A stretch of DNA of 10,997 bases, taken from Pseudomonadota bacterium (GTDB lineage Bacteria > Pseudomonadota > Alphaproteobacteria > Rhizobiales > Kaistiaceae). Where the stretch lies: contig JAEZEN010000629.1 of the NCBI GenBank assembly GCA_023433185.1, positions 1-10,997 on the forward strand, written 5' to 3'. The notes under the pieces are model-generated. The model did no database searches. It saw only the letters and a program-made list of their open reading frames with translations, and was not told where the DNA came from. The position numbers and the translations under genes were made by a program. Below, piece by piece: positions 6,708-10,997 of this stretch (position 1 is its first letter; each line of letters begins with the position of its first letter).

Positions 6708-8141
6708 TCAGCCGCCGAGTGCGCGGTAGAGGCCGGCATAGCGCCGGGCGCTCGCGTGCCACGAGAGATCGGACTTCATGCCGTTCTTCTGGATGCGGCG
6801 CCACGCCCCGGAATCGGCGTGGAGGGCGAGAACCCGGCCGAGGGTCCGGCCCAGCGCCTCCGGCGTCACCGGCAGGAACTGGAAGCCCGTCGCCACGCCG
6901 CGGTCGAGCGCGGCGAGATTGGCGTCGACGATGGTGTCGGCGAGACCGCCGACGCGCGACACGACCGGCACGCATCCATAGCGGAGGCCGTACACCTGCG
7001 TCAGCCCGCAGGGCTCGAAACGCGACGGCACCAGCACCGAATCGGCGCCGCCCTGGAGCAGATGCGACAGCGGCTCGCTGTAGCCGGTCACCAGGCCGAC
7101 GCGGCCGGGATGGCGCGCCACGGCGGCCCGGAACATGCCCTCGATCGCGGCCTCGCCGGAGCCGAGAACGGCGAGCCGGGCGCCGGCCGCAACGAGGCCG
7201 TCGATGCAGGCGCCGAGGACGTCCATGCCCTTCTGCCAGCCGAGCCGGCTGACGACGCAGAACAGGAAGCCGTCGTCCGCGGCAAGGCCGAAGGCCTCCT
7301 CGATGGCGCGCTTGTTGGCGCTGCGGCGGCCGAGCGTCGTCGTGGTATAGTGCGCCCGGAGGTGCGGATCGGCGACCGGGTCCCAAACCGCCGTGTCGAT
7401 GCCGTTGACGATGCCCGACAGAACGTCCGACCGCGCCCGCAGCAGCCCGTCGAGCCCCATACCGCCCTCGGGCGTGCAGATCTCCTCGGCATAGGTGGGA
7501 CTGACCGTGGTGATCGCGTCGGCGTAGTGGAGACCGGCCTTGAGGTAGCCGACGGCGCCATAATATTCGACGCCCTCGACGGCCCAGGCCGACGCGGGCA
7601 GCCCGAGGTCCGGGAAGATCGCCGCCGGGAAAGTGCCCTGGAAGGCGATGTTGTGGATCGTGAGCATCGACCGAGCCGCGCGCCCGCCGGCATGGCGGAG
7701 ATAGGCCGGGACGAGGCCGGCCTGCCAGTCGTGGCAGTGGACCACGTCCGGCACGAACGCCTCGACCAGCCCCGCGCCGAGGTCGGCCGCGGCACGGCCG
7801 AAGGCCGCGAAGCGACGCCAGTTGTCCGGCCAGTCGGCGCCGTCGGGGCCGATATAGGGATTGCCCGGCCGGTCGAAGAGCGCCGGGGCGTCGAAGACGA
7901 TCACCTCGAGCCCGCGGGCCGTGCCGGCGAGGAGCCGCGCCTCGCTGCCGAAGAGGTCGTCATAGCGGTGCACCGGCCGCGCACCTTCGAGTGCCGCGAT
8001 CACGTCCGGATAGCCGGGCACCATGACCCGCATCTCGACGCCCTGCACCGCGAGGGCCCCGGGCAGGGCGCCGGCGACATCGGCGAGCCCGCCGGTCTTG
8101 ACCAGCGGGAAGACCTCGGAGGCGACGGAGAGAACCCGCAT
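6708..8141 (-). CDS. glgA: Glycogen synthase (ADP-glucose:starch/glycogen glucosyltransferase, GT5)
   Basis: Transfers glucose from ADP-glucose to the non-reducing end of a growing alpha-1,4-glucan in the cytoplasm. At 477 residues it equals the usual bacterial GlgA length. It has the GT-B two-domain layout. The N-terminal ADP-glucose-binding K15-TGGLADV motif is present, as is HCHDWQAG with H137 in the first domain. TTVSPTYAEEI comes before the hinge. In the second domain, RFEPCGLTQVYGLRYG includes the acid E376 that corresponds to E. coli E377. The start ATG at 8141 lies 7 nt after the glgC stop, and its AGGA Shine-Dalgarno overlaps that stop codon, which indicates translational coupling. 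It is followed by the FAD oxidoreductase after 3 nt. No branching-enzyme gene adjoins it. Confidence 0.97.
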   Translation of the reverse strand: MRVLSVASEVFPLVKTGGLADVAGALPGALAVQGVEMRVMVPGYPDVIAALEGARPVHRYDDLFGSEARLLAGTARGLEVIVFDAPALFDRPGNPYIGPDGADWPDNWRRFAAFGRAAADLGAGLVEAFVPDVVHCHDWQAGLVPAYLRHAGGRAARSMLTIHNIAFQGTFPAAIFPDLGLPASAWAVEGVEYYGAVGYLKAGLHYADAITTVSPTYAEEICTPEGGMGLDGLLRARSDVLSGIVNGIDTAVWDPVADPHLRAHYTTTTLGRRSANKRAIEEAFGLAADDGFLFCVVSRLGWQKGMDVLGACIDGLVAAGARLAVLGSGEAAIEGMFRAAVARHPGRVGLVTGYSEPLSHLLQGGADSVLVPSRFEPCGLTQVYGLRYGCVPVVSRVGGLADTIVDANLAALDRGVATGFQFLPVTPEALGRTLGRVLALHADSGAWRRIQKNGMKSDLSWHASARRYAGLYRALGG

Positions 8142-8148
8142 CGCCGTC

Positions 8149-9411
8149 CTACCCGAGCCGGTCGAGCATCGGCTGGGTGATCAGGCAGACGCCGCCCTCG
8201 GTGCGCCGGAAGCGCCTGGCGTCGAGGACCGGATCCTCGCCGACGACGAGCCCCTCGGGGATGTGGACGCCGCGGTCGACGACGACGCGCGTCAGCCGCG
8301 CCGAACGCCCCACGTCGACGCCGGGCAGGATGACCGCCTCCTCGCACGCGGCGTAGGAATTGACGCGGACATTGGTGAAGAGGAGCGAGCGCCGCACCGA
8401 GGCGCCGGAGACGACGCAGCCGCCGGACACCAGCGAGCTCATCGCCTGGCCGCGGCGGCCGTCCTTGTCGTGAACGAACTTCGCCGGGGCGGTGAGCTCG
8501 ACATTGGTCCAGATCGGCCAGTGGCGGTCGTAGAGGTCGAGGGCCGGCACGATGTCTGTCAGGTCCAGATTGGCCTGCCAGTAGGCATCGACCGTGCCGA
8601 CGTCGCGCCAGTAGGGCTGGTCCCTGTCGTTCGCGCGCACGCAGGAATCGGCAAGGCGATGGGCCATCGCCTTGCCGTGCCGGACGACATGGGGGATCAG
8701 GTCCTTGCCGAAGTCGCGACTCGACCCGGTGTCCTCGGCATCCTGGCGAAGCAGGTCGAACAGGAACTTCGTCTCGAACACGTAGATGCCCATCGAGGCG
8801 AGGGCCATCTCCGGCTTGCCTGGAATGCCGGGCGGTTCGGCCGGCTTCTCGAGGAAGGAGATGATGCGGTCGGCGGCGTCGACATGCATCACGCCGAAGC
8901 CGCTGGCCTCCCCGCGCGGCACCTCGAGGCAACCGACCGTGACATCGGCACCGGTCTCGACGTGCTGCTGCAGCATCACCTCGTAGTCCATCCGGTAGAT
9001 GTGGTCGCCGGCGAGAATGACGAGATGGCGCGGCGCATAGCTCGCGATGATGTCGAGGTTCTGGAAGACGGCGTCGGCGGTGCCCTCGTACCACTGGCTT
9101 TCGGACACGCGCTGGCTGGCCGGCAGGATGTCGAAGCTCTCGTTCCGTTCCGGCCGGAGGAAGTTCCAGCCGCGCTGCAGGTGGCGGATGAGGCTGTGCG
9201 CCTTGTACTGCGTCGCCACCGCGATCCGCCGTATGCCGGAATTGAGCGCGTTCGACAGGGCGAAGTCGATGATCCGGGTTTTTCCGCCGAAGAAGACCGC
9301 GGGCTTGGCCCGCTTGTCGGTGAGTTCCATCAGCCGGCTGCCGCGCCCACCGGCGAGCACATAGGCCATCGCGTCACGCGCCAGCGGCGCATTCGATCCC
9401 CGGTCCGGCAA
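8149..9411 (-). CDS. glgC: Glucose-1-phosphate adenylyltransferase (ADP-glucose pyrophosphorylase)
   Basis: Makes ADP-glucose and pyrophosphate from ATP and glucose-1-phosphate, the committed and allosterically controlled step of bacterial glycogen synthesis. The nucleotidyltransferase signature [16 protein letters not shown] is at residues 16-31. RAKPAV carries K36, equivalent to the allosteric K39 of E. coli. [12 protein letters not shown] and the glucose-1-phosphate-binding FLEKP motif follow. The C-terminal left-handed beta-helix ends GGVCLITQ. I chose TTG 9411 because GGGGGAGG lies 6 nt upstream and the resulting 420 residues match rhizobial GlgC length, with the same [14 protein letters not shown]-terminus. 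GTG codons at 9441 and 9438 would add 9-10 residues but have no Shine-Dalgarno. It heads the glgC-glgA-oxidoreductase run. Confidence 0.97.
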   Translation of the reverse strand: MPDRGSNAPLARDAMAYVLAGGRGSRLMELTDKRAKPAVFFGGKTRIIDFALSNALNSGIRRIAVATQYKAHSLIRHLQRGWNFLRPERNESFDILPASQRVSESQWYEGTADAVFQNLDIIASYAPRHLVILAGDHIYRMDYEVMLQQHVETGADVTVGCLEVPRGEASGFGVMHVDAADRIISFLEKPAEPPGIPGKPEMALASMGIYVFETKFLFDLLRQDAEDTGSSRDFGKDLIPHVVRHGKAMAHRLADSCVRANDRDQPYWRDVGTVDAYWQANLDLTDIVPALDLYDRHWPIWTNVELTAPAKFVHDKDGRRGQAMSSLVSGGCVVSGASVRRSLLFTNVRVNSYAACEEAVILPGVDVGRSARLTRVVVDRGVHIPEGLVVGEDPVLDARRFRRTEGGVCLITQPMLDRLG

Positions 9412-9417
9412 GGCAAT

Positions 9418-9425
9418 CCTCCCCC
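9418..9425 (-). promoter_or_regulatory. Strong Shine-Dalgarno that places the glgC start at TTG 9411
   Basis: Minus-strand GGGGGAGG is followed by a 6-nt spacer and TTG. This is a far better initiation context than that of the upstream in-frame GTG codons at 9441/9438, which it would otherwise fall inside as coding sequence. Confidence 0.75.
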
Positions 9426-9486
9426 AGTTCGCCTCCACCACGATACGCGATGGGAATGGCCGGCGTCGATGCGTGTTCCGCGGGTG

Positions 9487-10308
9487 TCAGTTCCAGAACG
9501 GCGGCATCGCCTCCGACAGGCTACCGCCCAGGCGGAGCGGCGCGCAGGCGGTGGCGAGGCCGGTCGAATCGTCGACCTCGACGGCGATGCCGGCGAGCGT
9601 CGCCGCGCCCTGGGCCGGCGTGAAGCGCTCGCCCGGCACCTTGGTGAGGAAGCGGCGAACCGGCTCCTCCTTGTCCATGCCGATCACCGAATCGTAGTCG
9701 CCGCACATGCCGGTATCGGTCTGGAACGCCGTGCCGCCGGGGAGGATGCGGTGGTCGGAGGTGGGCACATGGGTATGGGTGCCGACGACCAGCGTCGCCC
9801 GTCCGTCGAGATGGTGGCCCATGGCCTGCTTCTCGCTCGAGGCCTCGGCATGGACGTCGACGACAACCGCATCGGCCTGCTCGCCGAGCGGACAGGCGGC
9901 AAGCTCCCGGTCGACCGCGGCGAAGGGGTCGTCGAGCGCATCCATGAACACCCGGCCCATGACGTTGACGACCAGCACCCGGGCGCCGTTGCGGGCGAGG
10001 AACAGGCCGGAGCCGCGGCCCGGCGTGCCGGTCGGATAGTTCGCGGGACGGATGAAGCGTTCCTGATGCGCCGCGAAGGTCAGGGCCTCGCGCTGGTCGA
10101 AGACATGGTTGCCGGTGGTGATCACGTCGGCGCCGGCATCGAGGAGGGCGTGAACGATGTCCTCGGTGATGCCGAAGCCGCCCGCCGCATTCTCGCCGTT
10201 CACCACCACGAAATCGAGCCGGTGGTCGGACACCAGGCCCGGCAGCTGCCGGATGACGGCGTTGCGGGCCGAACGGCCCACCACGTCGCCGAGAAAGAGC
10301 AGTCTCAT
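9487..10308 (-). CDS. YmdB/TIGR00282-family metallophosphoesterase
   Basis: Predicted 273-residue dinuclear-metal phosphoesterase of the calcineurin-like fold. Bacillus YmdB hydrolyses cyclic nucleotides; the substrate of alphaproteobacterial members is not established. Metal ligands line up with the family: D8 in GDVVGR, E39 and N40 in NGEN, N67 and H68 in GNHVFD, H153 in VDVHAEASSEK, and H178/H180 in GTHTHVPT. Length is normal. Its ATG overlaps the stop of the 5-formyltetrahydrofolate cyclo-ligase gene as ATGA, an arrangement I associate with many alphaproteobacteria where the two follow 6S RNA. It is separated from glgC downstream by 75 nt, in which I see no clear terminator hairpin. Confidence 0.92.
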   Translation of the reverse strand: MRLLFLGDVVGRSARNAVIRQLPGLVSDHRLDFVVVNGENAAGGFGITEDIVHALLDAGADVITTGNHVFDQREALTFAAHQERFIRPANYPTGTPGRGSGLFLARNGARVLVVNVMGRVFMDALDDPFAAVDRELAACPLGEQADAVVVDVHAEASSEKQAMGHHLDGRATLVVGTHTHVPTSDHRILPGGTAFQTDTGMCGDYDSVIGMDKEEPVRRFLTKVPGERFTPAQGAATLAGIAVEVDDSTGLATACAPLRLGGSLSEAMPPFWN

Positions 10309-10892
10309 CGCGCGCCGGCTCCTTGCGTACGGAAGTCCAGAATCTCGCGTTCCGTGACGATCAGGTCGAGCCGGACATCATGGGGTTCGTGTGGAATCGT
10401 GTCGACCTCCTGGGCAGAGAAGGCAACCCCGACGAGCGGCGGCGCGAGGCCGCGGGCCCGCAGCGACGCGACGGTCCGGTCGTAGTGGCCCTTGCCGTAG
10501 CCGAGACGCGTGCCGGACCGGTCGAAGCCGACGAGCGGCACGATCACCATGTCCGGGTCGAGCGCCGGCGCCGCCACGTCCGGCACCAGCGTGCCGAAGC
10601 CTCCGGGGACCAGCGGATGCCCGGGCGCGTAGCGGCGGAAGGCGAGGCCGCCGCCGGGCAGGACGACCGGCAGGACGATGACGGTGCCGCGGGCGTGGCA
10701 ATCGGCGATCGACGCCGCGGGATCGACCTCGCTCCGCATCGCGACATAGGCGGCGAGCACCCGGGGCGCCGCCGCCGCGACGAGAGGCGCGAGACGGTCG
10801 GCGATCTCCGCCGAGGCGGCAGCACGGAAGGCCGGATCGGTCGCGTCCCGCTGGCGGAGCGCCCGATCCCTGAGTTCGGATTTCGACGCCAA
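10305..10892 (-). CDS. 5-formyltetrahydrofolate cyclo-ligase (MTHFS; YgfA-like)
   Basis: Predicted 195-residue cytoplasmic enzyme that converts 5-formyltetrahydrofolate to 5,10-methenyltetrahydrofolate using ATP, returning folate to the one-carbon pool. The family signature VPLVGFDRSGTRLGYGKGHYDR is present, in which the loop GYGKGHYDR covers 131-139. The basic N-terminal helix KSELRDRALRQRD and the central YVAMRSEVD strand are also typical. The start is TTG at 10892. The frame stays open to the window edge without another ATG, GTG or TTG, and translation from this TTG gives the usual MxxKxELR beginning. No good Shine-Dalgarno precedes it. It lies just downstream of the probable 6S RNA and overlaps the YmdB-type gene by 4 nt. 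Confidence 0.94.
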   Translation of the reverse strand: MASKSELRDRALRQRDATDPAFRAAASAEIADRLAPLVAAAAPRVLAAYVAMRSEVDPAASIADCHARGTVIVLPVVLPGGGLAFRRYAPGHPLVPGGFGTLVPDVAAPALDPDMVIVPLVGFDRSGTRLGYGKGHYDRTVASLRARGLAPPLVGVAFSAQEVDTIPHEPHDVRLDLIVTEREILDFRTQGAGAR

Positions 10893-10924
10893 GGCGGGAC
10901 CGAGCGGGACGGGAGGGAATCGTG

Positions 10925-10997
10925 CGAGGCCACTGAGCCGGTGGAGGATACGATCCCGGAGACCTACAGAGTAGGTGGGCGCCGTTTGTCCGGGCCC
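10925..10997 (-). ncRNA. ssrS: Probable 3' part of 6S RNA (cut by the window edge)
   Basis: 6S RNA binds the housekeeping RNA polymerase holoenzyme and mimics an open promoter. It is commonly encoded just upstream of the cyclo-ligase gene in proteobacteria, which is the position here. On the minus strand the sequence reads GGCGCCCACC (10983-10974), then the perfect 6-bp hairpin ACCTAC-TCT-GTAGGT (10976-10962), then about 35 nt that would form the 3' strand of the closing stem. The GGCxCCCACCU block followed by a short hairpin matches the 3' half of proteobacterial 6S RNA as I remember it. The 5' arm lies outside the window, so the long rod-like fold cannot be tested and the exact 3' end is a guess. 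Confidence 0.5.

Noticed and set aside
5536..7386. 616-codon open frame on the minus strand
   Set aside because: Spans the 3' parts of glgA and rlmJ and all of the oxidoreductase in another frame, and its product is Arg/Pro-rich noise.
6117..8180. 687-codon open frame on the plus strand
   Set aside because: Antisense to glgA and the FAD oxidoreductase, no recognisable domain, typical high-GC shadow frame.
8023..10485. 820-codon open frame on the plus strand
   Set aside because: It runs antisense to glgC, the YmdB-type gene and part of the cyclo-ligase gene, has a low-complexity Arg/Ala/Gly/His/Asp-rich product and crosses gene boundaries. High GC suppresses stop codons in this frame.
1..10997. 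CRISPR array, insertion sequence, phage or toxin-antitoxin system
   Set aside because: No regularly spaced direct repeats, transposase or integrase motifs, terminal inverted repeats or composition breaks were seen; all larger genes fit housekeeping or signalling families.

Overview
The window looks like chromosomal DNA of a high-GC (about 70% by eye) alphaproteobacterium, most likely of the Hyphomicrobiales/Rhodospirillales kind. The evidence is the strong third-position G/C bias, the use of GTG and TTG starts, a GlgC whose N-terminus reads like rhizobial GlgC, and the order 6S RNA - 5-formyltetrahydrofolate cyclo-ligase - YmdB-type phosphoesterase. Species cannot be named from the sequence. 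Nearly all of the DNA is coding. I see no insertion sequence, phage, CRISPR array, tRNA or rRNA.

Left part (1-4679): signalling. The tail of an unidentified plus-strand gene overlaps by 4 nt a large membrane-bound SpoIIE/PP2C-type serine phosphatase (RsbU-like: two membrane segments, about 300-residue periplasmic sensor, HAMP, coiled coil, phosphatase). Facing it on the minus strand is an operon transcribed from about 4.7 kb leftwards: a Na+/phosphate-cotransporter-family protein with a PhoU-like tail, an RsbW-like ATP-binding kinase/anti-sigma protein (ATGA overlap), a possible 19-codon leader ORF, and a STAS-domain antagonist (RsbV-like). Together these give the three parts of a partner-switching module: phosphatase, kinase and phospho-switch protein. 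No sigma factor or other obvious target is in view, so the regulated output is unknown. The transporter is the unexpected member.

Middle (4680-5621): a short divergent intergenic region, then a plus-strand rlmJ (23S rRNA m6A2030 methyltransferase).

Right part (5625-10997): one minus-strand run. Reading in its own direction from the right edge, it holds the probable 3' part of 6S RNA, 5-formyltetrahydrofolate cyclo-ligase, a YmdB-family metallophosphoesterase (4-nt overlap), a 75-nt gap, glgC, glgA (7-nt gap) and a FAD-dependent DAO-fold oxidoreductase of the yeast TDA3-like type (3-nt gap). GlgC makes ADP-glucose and GlgA polymerises it into glycogen. The branching, debranching and phosphorylase genes are not in the window. 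The oxidoreductase is an unexplained passenger of the glycogen pair.

The most notable points are the partner-switch set wrapped around a Na/Pi-family transporter, the TorS-like sensor on the phosphatase, the leader ORF before the STAS gene, the TDA3-like oxidoreductase behind glgCA, and the unannotated-looking 6S RNA at the edge. None of these amounts to a demonstrably new system.
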